A DNA stretch of 64,000 bases from positions 143,111,245 to 143,175,244 of the forward strand of contig CM024760.1 in NCBI GenBank assembly GCA_014218235.1. Reading direction: 5' to 3'. The notes below the pieces were generated by a model. The model saw only the letters and a list, made by a program, of their open reading frames with translations, was not told the origin of the DNA and ran no database searches. A program made the position numbers and the translations under genes. The DNA comes from Colocasia esculenta. Taxonomy: Eukaryota > Streptophyta > Magnoliopsida > Alismatales > Araceae. Below are positions 1-11,200 of the stretch, piece after piece; within the stretch, counting starts at the first letter, position 1; every line of letters begins with the position of its first letter.

Positions 1-3000
1 ATGAAAAACTTCGGTGAGGGACCAAATTAGAAATACTCATCCGATTGGCCTCCGGTTTGTTCCAGCACGGTCGGGTCGATGAGTGTGACTTGTGGAAACT
101 GACGGAGTTCAATTCGGACTCCGGTTTGACCTCGACGCTCCAAGTCGTCTTAACCAAGTTAGTTTAGTTAAAAATGAAAAACTTCGGTTTGAGGGCAAAA
201 TTAGAAATACTCATCCGATTGGCCTCCGGTTTGTTCCAGCACGGTCGGGTCGATGAGTGTGACTTGTGGAAACTGACGGAGTTCAATTCGGACTCCCGGT
301 TTGACCTCGACGCTCCAAGTCGTCTTAACCAAGTTAGTTTAGTTAAAAAATGAAAAACTCGGTTTGAGGGACCAAAATTAGAAATACTCATCCGATTGGC
401 CTCCGGTTTGTTCCAGCACGGTCGGGCGATGAGTGTGACTTGTGGAAACTGACGGAGTTCAATTCGGACTCCCGGTTTGACCTCGACGCTCCAAGTCGTC
501 TTAACCAAGTTAGTTTAGTTAAAAAATGAAAAACTTCGGTTGAGGGACCAAAATTAGAAATACTCTCCGATTGGCCTCCGGTTTGTTCCAGCACGGTCGG
601 GCGATGAGTGTGACTTGTGGAAACTGACGGAGTTCAATTCGGACTCCCGGTTTGACCTCGACGCTCCAAGTCGTCTTAACCAAGTTAGTTAGTTAAAAAA
701 TGAAAAACTTCGGTTTGAGGGACCAAAATTAGAAATACTCATCCGATTGGCCTCCGGTTTGTTCCAGCACGGTCGGGTCGATGAGTGTGACTTGTGGAAA
801 CTGACGGAGTTCAATTCGGACTCCCGGTTTGACCTCGACGCTCCAAGTCGTCTTAACCAAGTTAGTTTAGTTAAAAAATGAAAAACTTCGGTTTGAGGAC
901 CAAAATTAGAAATACTCACGATTGGCCTCCGGTTTGTTCCAGCACGGTCGGGCCGATGAGTGTGACTTGTGGAAACTGACGGAGTTCAATTCGGACTCCC
1001 GGTTTGACCTCGACGCTCCAAGTCGTCTTAACCAAGTTAGTTTAGTTAAAAAATGAAAAACTTCGGTTTGAGGGACCAAATTAGAAATACTCATCCGATT
1101 GGCCTCCGGTTTGTTCCAGCACGGTCGGGTCGATGAGTGTGACTTGTGGAAACTGACGGAGTTCAATTCGGACTCCCGGTTTGACCTCGACGCTCCAAGT
1201 CGTCTTAACCAAGTTAGTTTAGTTAAAAAATGAAAAACTTCGGTTTGAGGGACCAAAATTAGAAATACTCATCGATTGGCCTCCGGTTTGTTCCAGCACG
1301 GTCGGGCCGATGAGTGTGACTTGTGGAAACTGACGGAGTTCAATTCGGACTCCCGGTTTGACCTCGACGCTCCAAGTCGTCTTAACCAAGTAAGTTTAGT
1401 TAAAAAATGAAAAACTTCGATTTGAGGGACCAAAATTAGAAATACTCATCCGATTGGCCTCCGGTTTGTTCCAGCACGGTCGGGTCGATGAGTGTGACTT
1501 GTGGAAACTGACGGAGTTCAATTCGGACTCCGGTTTGACCTCGACGCTCCAAGTCGTCTTAACCAAGTTAGTTTAGTTAAAAAATGAAAAACTTCGATTT
1601 GAGGGACCAAAATTAGAAATACTCATCCGATTGGCCTCCGGTTTGTTCCAGCACGGTCGGGGCGATGAGTGTGACTTGTGGAAATGACGGAGTTCAATTC
1701 GGACTCCCGATTTGACCTCGACGCTCCAAGTCGTCTTAACCAAGTTAGTTTAGTTAAAAAATGAAAAACTTCGATTTGAGGGACCAAAATTAGAAATACT
1801 CATCCGATTGGCCTCCGGTTTGTTCCAGCACGGTCGGGTCGATGAGTGTGACTTGTGGAAACATGACGGAGTTCAATTCGGACTCCGGTTTGACCTCGAC
1901 GCTCCAAGTCGTCTTAACCAAGTTAGTTTAGTTAAAAAATGAAAAACTTCGATTTGAGGGACCAAAATTAGAAATACTCATCCGATTGGCCTCCGGTTTG
2001 TTCCAGCACGGTCGGGCCGATGAGTGTGACTTGTGGAAAATGACGGAGTTCAATTCGGAATCCCGATTTGACCTCGACGCTCCAAGTCGTCTTAACCAAG
2101 TTAGTTTAGTTAAAAAATGAAAAACTTCGGTTTGAGGGTCCAATGTTAGAAATACTCTTCCGATTGGCCTCCGGTTTGTTCCAGCACGGTCGGGCCGATG
2201 AGTGTGACTTGTGGAAACTGACGGAGTTCAATTCGGACTCCCGGTTTGACCTCGACGCTCCAAGTCGTCTTAACCAAGTTAGTTTAGTTAAAAAATGAAA
2301 AACTTCGATTTGAGGGACCAAAATTAGAAATACTCATCCGATTGGCCTCCGGTTTGTTCCAGCACGGTCGGGCCGATGAGTGTGACTTGTGGAAACTGAC
2401 GGAGTTCAATTCGGACTCCCGGTTTGACCTCGACGCTCCAAGTCGTCTTAACCAAGTTAGTTTAGTTAAAAAATGAAAAACTTCGGTTTGAGGGACCAAA
2501 ATTAGAAATACTCTTCCGATTGGCCTCCGGTTTGTTCCAGCATGGTCGGGTCGATGAGTGTGACTTGTGGAAACTGACGGAGTTCAATTCGGACTCCCGG
2601 TTTGACCTCGACGCTCCAAGTCGTCTTAACCAAGTTAGTTTAGTTAAAAAATGAAAAACTTCGGTTTGAGGGACCAAAATTAGAAATACTCATCCGATTG
2701 GCCTCCGGTTGTTCCAGCACGGTCGGGCGATGAGTGTGACTTGTGGAAACTGACGGAGTTCAATTCGGACTCCGGTTTGACCTCGACGCTCCAAGTCGTC
2801 TTAACCAAGTTAGTTTAGTTAAAAAATGAAAAACTTCGTTTGAGGGACCAAATGTTAGAAATACTCATCCGATTGGCCTCCGGTTTGTTCCAGCACGGTC
2901 GGGTCGATGAGTGTGACTTGTGGAAACTGACGGAGTTCAATTCGGACTCCCGGTTTGACCTCGACGCTCCAAGTCGTCTTAACCAAGTTAGTTTAGTTAA

Positions 3001-5163
3001 AAAATGAAAAACTTCGGTTTGAGGGACCAAATTAGAAATACTCATCCGATTGGCCTCCGGTTTGTTCCAGCACGGTCGGGCGATGAGTGTGACTTGTGGA
3101 AACTGACGGAGTTCAATTCGGACTCCCGGTTTGACCTCGACGCTCCAAGTCGTCTTAACCAAGTAAGTTTAGTTAAAAAATGAAAAACTTCGATTTGAGG
3201 GACCAAAATTAGAAATACTCATCCGATTGGCCTCCGGTTTGTTCCAGCACGGTCGGGTCGATGAGTGTGACTTGTGGAAACTGACGGAGTTCAATTCGGA
3301 CTCCCGGTTGACCTCGACGCTCCAAGTCGTCTTAACCAAGTTAGTTTAGTTAAAAATGAAAAACTTCGTTTGAGGGACCAAAATTAGAAATACTCATCCG
3401 ATTGGCCTCCGGTTTGTTCCAGCACGGTCGGGCCGATGAGTGTGACTTGTGGAAACTGACGGAGTTCAATTCGGACTCCCGGTTTGACCTCGACGCTCCA
3501 AGTCGTCTTAACCAAGTAAGTTTAGTTAAAAAATGAAAAACTTCGATTTGAGGGACCAAAATTAGAAATACTCATCCGATTGGCCTCCGGTTTGTTCCAG
3601 CACGGTCGGGTCGATGAGTGTGACTTGTGGAAACAGACGGAGTTCAATTCGGACTCCCGATTTGACCTCGAGGCTCCAAGTCGTCTTAACCAAGTTAGTT
3701 TAGTTAAAAATGAAAAACTTCGATTTGAGGGACCAAAATTAGAAATACTCATCCGATTGGCCTCCGGTTTGTTCCAGCACGGTCGGGCCGATGAGTGTGA
3801 CTTGTGGAAAATGACGGGGTTCAATTCGGATCCCGATTTGTCCTCGACGCTCCAAGTCGTCTTAACCAAGTTAGTTTAGTTAAAAAATGAAAAACTTCAG
3901 TTTGAGGGTCCATGTTAGAAATACTCTTCCGATTGGCCTCCGGTTTGTTCCAGTACGGTCGGGCCGTGAGTGTGACTTGTGGAAAATGACGGGGTTCAAT
4001 TCGGACTCCCGGTTTGTCCTCGACGCTCCAAGTCGTCTTAACCAAGTTAGTTTAGTTAAAAAATGAAAAACTTCGATTGAGGGACCAAAATTAGAAATAC
4101 TCATCCGATTGGCCTCCGGTTTGTTCCAGCACGGTCGGGCCGATGAGTGTGACTTGTGGAAAATGACGGAGTTCAATTCGGAATCCCGATTTGACCTCGA
4201 CGCTCCAAGTCGTCTTAACCAAGTTAGTTTAGTTAAAAATGAAAAACTTCGGTTGAGGGTCCAATGTTAGAAATACTCTTCCGATTGGCCTCCGGTTTGT
4301 TCCAGCACGGTCGGGTCGATGAGTGTGACTTGTGGAAACTGACGGAGTTCAATTCGGACTCCCGGTTTGACCTCGACGCTCCAAGTCGTCTTAACCAAGT
4401 TAGTTTAGTTAAAAAATGAAAAACTTCGGTTTGATGGTCCAAAATTAGAAATACTCTTCCGATTGGCATCCGGTTTGTTCCAGCACGGTCGGGCCGATGA
4501 GTGTGACTTGTGGAAACTGACAGAGTTCAATTCGGACTCCCGGTTTGACCTCGACGCTCCAAGTCGTCTTAACCAAGTTAGTTTAGTTAAAAAATGAAAA
4601 ACTTCAGTTTGAGGGTCCAATGTTAGAAATACTCTTCCGATTGGCCTCCGGTTTGTTCCAGCACGGTCGGGTCGATGAGTGTGACTTGTGGAAACTGACG
4701 GAGTTCAATTCGGACTCCCGGTTTGACCTCGACGCTCCAAGTCGTCTTAACCAAGTTAGTTTAGTTAAAAAATGAAAAACTTCGGTTTGAGGGTCCAAAA
4801 TTAGAAATACTCTTCCGATTGGCCCCGGTTTGTTCCAGCACGGTCGGGCCGATGAGTGTGACTTGTGGAAACTGACGGAGTTCAATTCGGACTCCCGATT
4901 TGACCTCGACGCTCCAAGTCGTCTTAACCAAGTTAGTTTAGTTAAAAAATGAAAAACTTCGGTTTGAGGGTCCAATGTTAGAAATACTCTTCCGATTGGC
5001 CTCCGGTTTGTTCCAGCACGGTCGGGCCGATGAGTGTGACTTGTGGAAACTGACATAGTTCAATTCGGACTCCCGGTTTGACCGCGACGCGCCAAGTCGT
5101 CTTAACCAAGTTAGTTTAGTTAAAAAATGAAGAACTTCTGTTTCAGAGTCCAAAATTAGAAAT
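1..5163. repeat. Satellite DNA array, ~178-bp monomer, ~29 copies
   Basis: The stretch is a head-to-tail array of a monomer near 178 bp, for example with unit boundaries at 1928, 2106, 2284 and 2462. It starts before the window and ends near 5163, where the last unit becomes degenerate. Each unit carries the landmarks ttagaaatactc, ttccagcacggtcggg, gagttcaattcggac and accaagttagtttagtt. Variants recur: cttcggttt or cttcgattt, gggtcgatg or gggccgatg, and accaaaattag or tccaatgttag; many units also have single-base deletions. The open frames on the minus strand are by-products of the repeat. The monomer is nucleosome-sized, as in many plant satellites. Its position next to a CACTA end suggests it lies inside that transposon. 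Confidence 0.97.
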
Positions 5164-5600
5164 ACTCATCTAATTGACCTTCATTGCTTATAGTTTTATT
5201 TAATTTATACTTCTAAAATAAGTTATTGCTTATAATAGTATTTAATTTTAACTTATTATTGTTGTATATATATTGTGGGTTCCTTCATCGGGTGGAGTGG
5301 GAGGACACGAGGATGAAGACGAAGACGAGGCATCATGATTTTCATTTCATTATTATTATTGTTGTGGACATTTTTATTATTGTTGTTGGCATTATATTAT
5401 TGTGATGTTGTGGATATTTGTATTCTTATTGTGGACATTTTATTATTCTGATGTTGTGGACATTTTATTATTGTTGTGTTGTGGATATTTTTATTATTTT
5501 TGTGTTGTAGATATTTTTATGGTGGACAATTATTATTGTTGTGGATATTATTTATTTTATTTAAGCAGGTTATTTTCCTAAAAATATATGTTTTTTAAAA
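5164..5600. repeat. AT-rich, low-complexity spacer with TTATTATTGTTGTGGACAT-like units
   Basis: This links the satellite to the CACTA subterminal repeats. From about 5330 to 5560 it holds a degenerate minisatellite built on ttattattgttgtggacat, interspersed with ttattattattg. I see no coding potential. It is best read as internal or subterminal sequence of the CACTA element. Confidence 0.7.
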
Positions 5601-5975
5601 AAATATTTAAAAAATAGAGACCGATTAGGGACCGAATAATTCGGTCCCTAAATAGGGACTGATGATTTATTTCGGTCCCTAAATAGGGACCGACTTTATG
5701 CAGTCCCTATTCGGTCCCTAAAATAGGGACCGAATAGGGACCGATTTTTTCGGTCCCTAGATAGGGACCGATCTTATTCGGTCCCTATTCGGTCTCTATT
5801 TAGTGACTGAATGGGGACCGAATTTAGTCGGTCACAGATTTGTGACCAGAATTTTTTGACCGACATATTCGGTCACTATTCGGTCCCTATTCGGTCTCTG
5901 AGATGTTTAGGGACCGAATAGAGACTGAATAGAGACCGAATATTTCGGTCTCTATTTCCAATTTTTCTTGTAGTG
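5600..5975. mobile_element. CACTA (En/Spm-type) transposon terminus with palindromic subterminal repeats
   Basis: About fifteen copies of a word near agggaccgaat and its complement attcggtccct are packed in both orientations, giving many short palindromes. The tract ends in the terminal sequence cttgtagtg, the complement of CACTACAAG, the hallmark of plant CACTA elements. Repeated subterminal words in CACTA elements are transposase-binding sites in the En/Spm system, which is the likely role here. The sequence after 5975 resumes a copia LTR at the point matching 20488, so this is a true insertion boundary. No transposase gene is in the window and the other terminus must lie to the left. Confidence 0.9.
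5962..5975 (-). repeat. CACTA terminal inverted repeat (right end)
   Basis: The + strand reads tttttcttgtagtg, which on the minus strand is CACTACAAGAAAAA, the common start of plant CACTA elements. The bases aaa just after it match the aaa at 20488-20490 in the uninterrupted LTR copy and are candidates for the 3-bp target duplication. Confidence 0.92.
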
Positions 5976-7066
5976 AAAGATTTTCAGGAAGGCTCTGCTT
6001 TGTTCTTCAGCCATGCTTCATCTTTTATATGAGTAGCTTTTGAATAGATCCATTGAAGAGATCCATTGGAGTTCTAGTCGTTGCTCATCTTCTCTTCATT
6101 TGTCTTAATCAGACTCTGGTGGTCTTCGAGGTCTGTGGTCATAGAAGAGAGTGTTAGCATAAAAGAGTGTTTATGATAAACGGTGCATACCACTGTGTTT
6201 CTGCTAACATGATAAAAATAGTAGTTCATATCTTTTTCTGACAAGACTCTAAAATACGCATGCAGCTTTTTCTGTCAGAAGATATTTGACTTTTCATTTG
6301 GCGCCAAAAAGCACTTTAATCAATCGATGTTTAAATTGAAGTGAATCGTTGTTTAAGTTACTTATCAAATCGTTATGATGAACACATCGTCATTTAAGTG
6401 AAAGTAAATCGATATGATGATCAAGTCGTTGTTTCACTTATCAAATCGTTATGGCAAGCAAATCGATGTGCAACCAAATCGTTGTGAGACCAAATCGTTG
6501 TTCTCACTTACCAAATCGATGTGAGATGTAAATCGTTGTTCTCACTTATCAAATCGATGTGAGAATCAAATTGTTGTTTCTCACTTATCAAATCGTTATG
6601 AGAACCAAATCGATATGAGAGCAAATCGTTGTTCTCACTTATCAAATCGTTATGAGAACCAAATCATTGTGAGAGCAAATCGTTGCGCTCACTTATCAAA
6701 TCGATGTGAGACGTAAATCGTTATGGCACTTAGCGAATCGATGTAAGAACCAAATCGTTATCAGAGCAAATCGTTGTTCTCACTTATGAAATTGTTATAC
6801 GGTCAAATCGATGTTTCACTTAACGAATCGTTACACAATCAAATCGTTGTGTAACTTATCAAATCGTTTGTTAGTGAAATCGATGTGGCACTTTGAATAG
6901 AAATCAATGTATATTGAATGCACATCGATCTAACATTTTAGTGCACCGCACACAACGATAATTTCTGTCAATTTATATTTCTTAGAAAGCATGATATTAA
7001 ATATATTTAATAATATTTAATTAATCATAAATTCTGTTATCACCAAAATATAAGAGTGGTTCAACA
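5976..7066 (-). mobile_element. copia-0 3' LTR, partial (interrupted by CACTA)
   Basis: This is near-identical by eye to 20488-21599. On the + strand it ends in ggttcaaca, followed at once by the minus-strand polypurine tract, so it is the 3' LTR of a minus-strand copia element and the minus-strand LTR begins TGTTGAACC. The part matching 19787-20487 is missing because the CACTA element cuts the LTR; that part should lie left of the window. It contains a minus-strand TATA box near 6022-6029 (TATAAAAG) with a CG-word array upstream in U3. Termini and the multi-PPT context fit the Sirevirus (SIRE/Maximus) lineage. Confidence 0.9.
6318..6955. repeat. Degenerate AAATCGTTGT / AAATCGATGT word array in copia-0 3' LTR
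   Basis: More than 35 occurrences of words such as aaatcgttgt, aaatcgatgt and aaatcgttatgag alternate with ttctcacttatc-like linkers. Spacing is irregular (about 15-30 bp), so this is not a simple satellite. Most words carry the CG dinucleotide and many contain the palindrome atcgat. The array lies upstream of the LTR TATA box. The same array is in the other LTR at 20828-21445. Confidence 0.9.
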
Positions 7067-7080
7067 ATCTCCCCCTTTTT
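7067..7080 (-). other. copia-0 polypurine tract (minus strand)
   Basis: On the minus strand this reads AAAAAGGGGGAGAT and directly abuts the LTR, the place of the plus-strand DNA priming site. Further AGGGGGAG copies follow within 250 bp (near 7161, 7273, 7290 and 7308), a multi-PPT arrangement known in Sireviruses. Confidence 0.88.
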
Positions 7081-7919
7081 GGTGATGACAAAATTTATGA
7101 GAATTTTCTGACACAAATACTAGGCATAGATAATACAGAAAATTCATAGAACATACATACTCTCCCCCTTTTTGTCACTAACTAAAAAGGAAGGATCTTA
7201 CCACTTATTTTCTCTCCTTTGAGAGAATTTCTTACCATTGAGGGGTTCAACAATGATAGTTGATAAGGAATAACTCCCCCTTAATCTGTGCTCCCCCTGA
7301 GCATGAGACTCCCCCTTAATGTGAGGCAAGTCAGATGTTGTTGCTCTTGACCTTTGACATGTTGTTTGTCAAGTCTTCAGAATTATTGCCTGCATTTATC
7401 TTTAAAAAAAAACTTGCAAACATTGTTAGTAGCATTGTAGTTTACTGAATATAACAAACAAAAATGTAAGTTTAAGAATGGAAACTAAAACTAAAGGATG
7501 ACTACTTCCTCTTCAAATGAAGAGTTGGTAGTCACCAATTGGATGTTTTTGAACATCCTCTAACCATACCCATTTGAATGCCTTTTCCTTTTGTTCATCA
7601 AGAGTAGATAGGCATTTTATTCTTTAATGTTGAAGCTACCTGAGGAGTTGTTTACTGAAGGTGTCTCCTGAGGAGTAACTTGGATTTTATGAGCCTTATC
7701 CTCAGTTTTTTCTTCATCAGAAGCTTCTTCAACGCTTATTTCTTCAGAAATATCCTTTTTGAAAAAGATATGAGGCTCCCTCTCAATCTGAGGTTCCTCC
7801 TTTACCTCTTCTTCTTCATGTGGAAGGATAACTTCCTAAGGTGCTTCCTGTTGCTCCCCTTGAATGGTGACAGATGGAGAAGATGGAGTTATAGCTTCCT
7901 GTCTTGTTTCTTTAAACAC
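7081..7919 (-). mobile_element. copia-0 internal non-coding region
   Basis: This lies between the truncated gag and the 3' LTR. It has repeated ctcccc tracts (minus-strand PPT-like) and no recognisable pro, integrase or RT. The copy has therefore lost, or never had, pol. Confidence 0.75.
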
Positions 7920-8279
7920 TTAAGCATCAGTAGGTATTTCATCCGTATTGGGTATTCCTTCATATGTGAGCTTCAATTTGTCCCACATATCTTTAGTAAA
8001 TATACATGCATATACTTTACTGAATTCTATTTTAGATAAAGTACAACATAAATAGTTTTTTGCTTTAATGTTTAATGATAATTTATTTTTATCATCTACA
8101 GTAATGACAGTGGTGCCTTTTACAGGAATAACAACAAAATCACCTACCTCTATTACCTGCCACAGATCAAAGTCTGTGCCTCGAATGAAGCATTCCATTC
8201 TCATCTTCCAGTATTGGTAGTCCTCTCCATCAAAGAATGGAGGTCTGGTGACTAATTGACCTTCAGCATATCCTTGAGC
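7920..8279 (-). pseudogene. copia-0 gag, N-terminal fragment (split by chromovirus insertion)
   Basis: Read on the minus strand, this continues from an ATG at 19724-19722, across the 8280-19713 insertion, into 8279. The protein has the N-terminus typical of plant copia Gag, with RPPFFDGEDYQYWKMRM and later TKDMWDKLKLTYEG. Both match the corresponding stretches of the Gag at 24981. It stops after about 125 residues at 7920, with no CCHC zinc knuckle, so it is a C-terminally truncated capsid-like protein. The first few codons are separated from the rest by the 11.4-kb gypsy insertion, whose 5-bp target duplication comes from this reading frame. No product can be made as it stands. Confidence 0.85.
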
Positions 8280-11200
8280 TGTAAGGCCCTCGAATTTCCA
8301 TCGCATTATTTGTATTTGTGTGTGTGTATATTTGTGCTTGTGTATGTATATACATACTTACGTACGTATTAATTAGTACAATTACGTGTGCATGTGTTTA
8401 TACTATATGTAAATAATGCATATATTGAATGGTGATAGTATGGATACACTACCATGAACATATTGCATGTATATATGCATGGTATGCATGGTTTTCTGCA
8501 TATTTTAGACTTCTGGCCGAAGGCCATCTTGGCGTTAACCCCTAGCCGTTGAGGTGGTGTCAGCGTCCAGACATGGACGCCAACACTAATCCTGGCGTCT
8601 AACGATATGGACGCCTATTTCTCTGGCCTGCATGCGCAACAGAGCCAGAAATTCCGGAAACAAGAAAGCTCAGCCATTGGGGAGCTGTCCCCAACGGCTC
8701 TGAGAGCTGTCTTGCCCTGTGAGTGGGAGAGGGGCTTCCCCTTATGTCTGAACCCGGATCTGCCTTCTCCCACTCCTCTCTTCACCTTTGCAAGAGAGAA
8801 ACCAGGAGAAAAACCCTAGTTCTGAGCTGTGAGAAAACCCACCCTTTTGCACCCAAAGATCCGACTTCCTGGAGCTAGATCCGGCCATCTTCCACGACAA
8901 GAGGATAGCTGGAGCAAAGGAGGAGGCTTCCCCGACATCCCCTTGGTGTGGAGATCATCCAGGAGCCCAAAGGAAGAAGATCTAGGAGGGAGTTCTGCAC
9001 CTTCTTGGGACTGCCCAAGGAGGGCTTCTCCGAGCACCTTTGATCCATTTGAGTATTTTCTAAAAGGCAAGTGACCTAACCATAATGTCCCCGTATGTGT
9101 CTAGGTTGTTTCTACTATTTTTATGAATTTTCCCTTGAGTCCTAGACCCTCACATTCACCTAAACTTGAGAGTTCGGGTCTGTGTTTCTGCACAGACCTG
9201 CATTGACGGCAATGTCAATGGACGCTGAGATCATGCTTGGCGTCCATCGACCATGCCGCTGACCCTGAGTCAGCGGCCAGAGACCGCTGCCAAGTTCCTC
9301 TGGACAGAACAGTGACCTGTTCTGCCCTTCCTATACAACTATTTTCGGTATGGTTTCCGTGAATGAAGATATATGGTAATCCTATAGACTATGTATATTG
9401 TTAAATGTGGTGTGTGGATGAGTGTGATGTGTGGTGGTGGATGTTAGAAGATTGTATTCCATGAATTTGTAAGCATGACTTGTTGATGATCTTGCCAATT
9501 TATGCTTTATGATTAGGATCAGTCTGAATGCCTCAGTTTTATTAGATCATGAAGATTAGTGGATCAGTATACATGTACTCAGTTTTTGATAAATTGTCCA
9601 TGCTTGTATAAATTGCTAATAAATTCGGTTCGGTAAATAGAAAGGCATGTAAGAATGATTTGTGGTGATCGATCTATAGTTGTATGATTTAGGGTAAATT
9701 CTGTATTCTCAGATCATGTATATAACAGTAATCTCTGTTCAAACAGTAAGTGGTAAAAATGCATGATGTGTTAAACTCCATGACAACCTAAATTGTGAAT
9801 GGCATGCGAAATAGGTATTTGATTTTCTGTAAATTCTATTTAGCTCAGAAAAATCAAAAAAATTGAATGTATGACTTTGAACCAGAAAACAACATGTGGT
9901 TAAAATTTCAGGTCATTTGGACCAGTATATAAGGAGTTATGTATTTTTCATGTGAAATGTAATAATCTATGTACGTTATCGTAATGTGGTTAGATATTGT
10001 TTAACCCAACCTGATTAGTGCATTTACTGTGTGTTAAACTCTTGAAATCTGTAGTGCCATGTCAGGAAAAATAGAGATATGCATGTGAGTGAGAAAGTGA
10101 ATGAGATGAAAAGTGATATGTGTAAAACCATGTGTAAATCGGTAAAATGTGTAAATGTGTAACTGTGCCAATGTGACACTGCTTCCGTAGAGGGCAGTGG
10201 AACTGTATCAGGGAAAAGTTCCCATGAGAAAGTTCAATGTGTAAGTGACCCTAAGGGCATTAAGGGGAAATTCTGGAGGTGGACAAGTACCACTGGTTAG
10301 GGTGGAGACTTGTTCTCCCGGTCTGCGCAGTCCAAGAGTCGCCATTGGAATGCCTAGATGGCGTCTATGTGTAATGTGATGTGTATATGTCCTTCTTTGG
10401 TGGTTTGGACTATGTGTCACGGCACCTAAAATGTGTAATGGGTAATGTGTAATGTGTATGTGTTCATGTGTAAATGTGTAAGTGAACAATGTGAATATGT
10501 ATGTGCAAAGTGCAACCATGTGAAAGAGGAAACTTGTGTAAAGAAAATGTGAAATTCTAAATGTGAGGATATGATATTGAAATCCAAGTGAGACAAATTT
10601 GAAACCATGTGAAATCAGTAATCTTATGTTGTTATCATCATGTTTATATGTGCAAAAATGTCTAGAATCCATGTTAGGGATAATAGATGAGCACGGGCAC
10701 AAAATAGCATGATTGGTTGTTCACATGATATGTTTTAAGCAACATGGTAGCTCTCATGTGTAGGTTTACAGCCATTAAACCATATGAAACCAGCAACTTG
10801 AAGCATGTGAAAATGTCTATATATATGCTTAAGAACATGTAAAACTCATGCTAGTTGTGTTTCCTTTCATATATGCACAATGTTCATGTTGGTAGCTCTC
10901 ATGTCTTGGTTCTTTAAAGGCAAAATTTCATGAGTAAATTGAATAAAGAGCATGTGATAGGTAATGTTTTATTCTTAGAAATCTGAAAGCATGATCCATG
11001 TATTAATTTGTAAAACTTTCATGCCATGTGTTGAAAATTTTGAATGTGTATGTAGAAACAGCTATGACTTATACGTGTACGTTATGAGTAGTGTTGCTTG
11101 ATGAGTCTTTAGACTCACTCCTTGCTTCGGCGTACAGGTGTAGTTGGTGACGTGGCACCGTTGGAGGAGACAGTGGAGACGGACTCCGAGCGCGGAGATT

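Noticed and set aside
164..5153. Many overlapping 70-150 residue ORFs on the minus strand
   Set aside because: They all translate the same satellite monomer in shifting frames and share no feature of a protein family.
1..5163. CENP-B box or other centromere motif in the satellite
   Set aside because: ttcggactcccgg partly resembles the box but lacks required positions; no centromere claim can be made from sequence alone.
6318..6955. Spaced 10-bp words resembling plasmid iterons or an origin
   Set aside because: The array lies in the U3 of both LTRs of a retrotransposon and has irregular spacing; nothing else suggests a replication origin.
10208..10702. 164-residue ORF in the chromovirus LTR
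   Set aside because: It is built from translated ATGTGTAA words and recurs broken in the other LTR; no coding signal.
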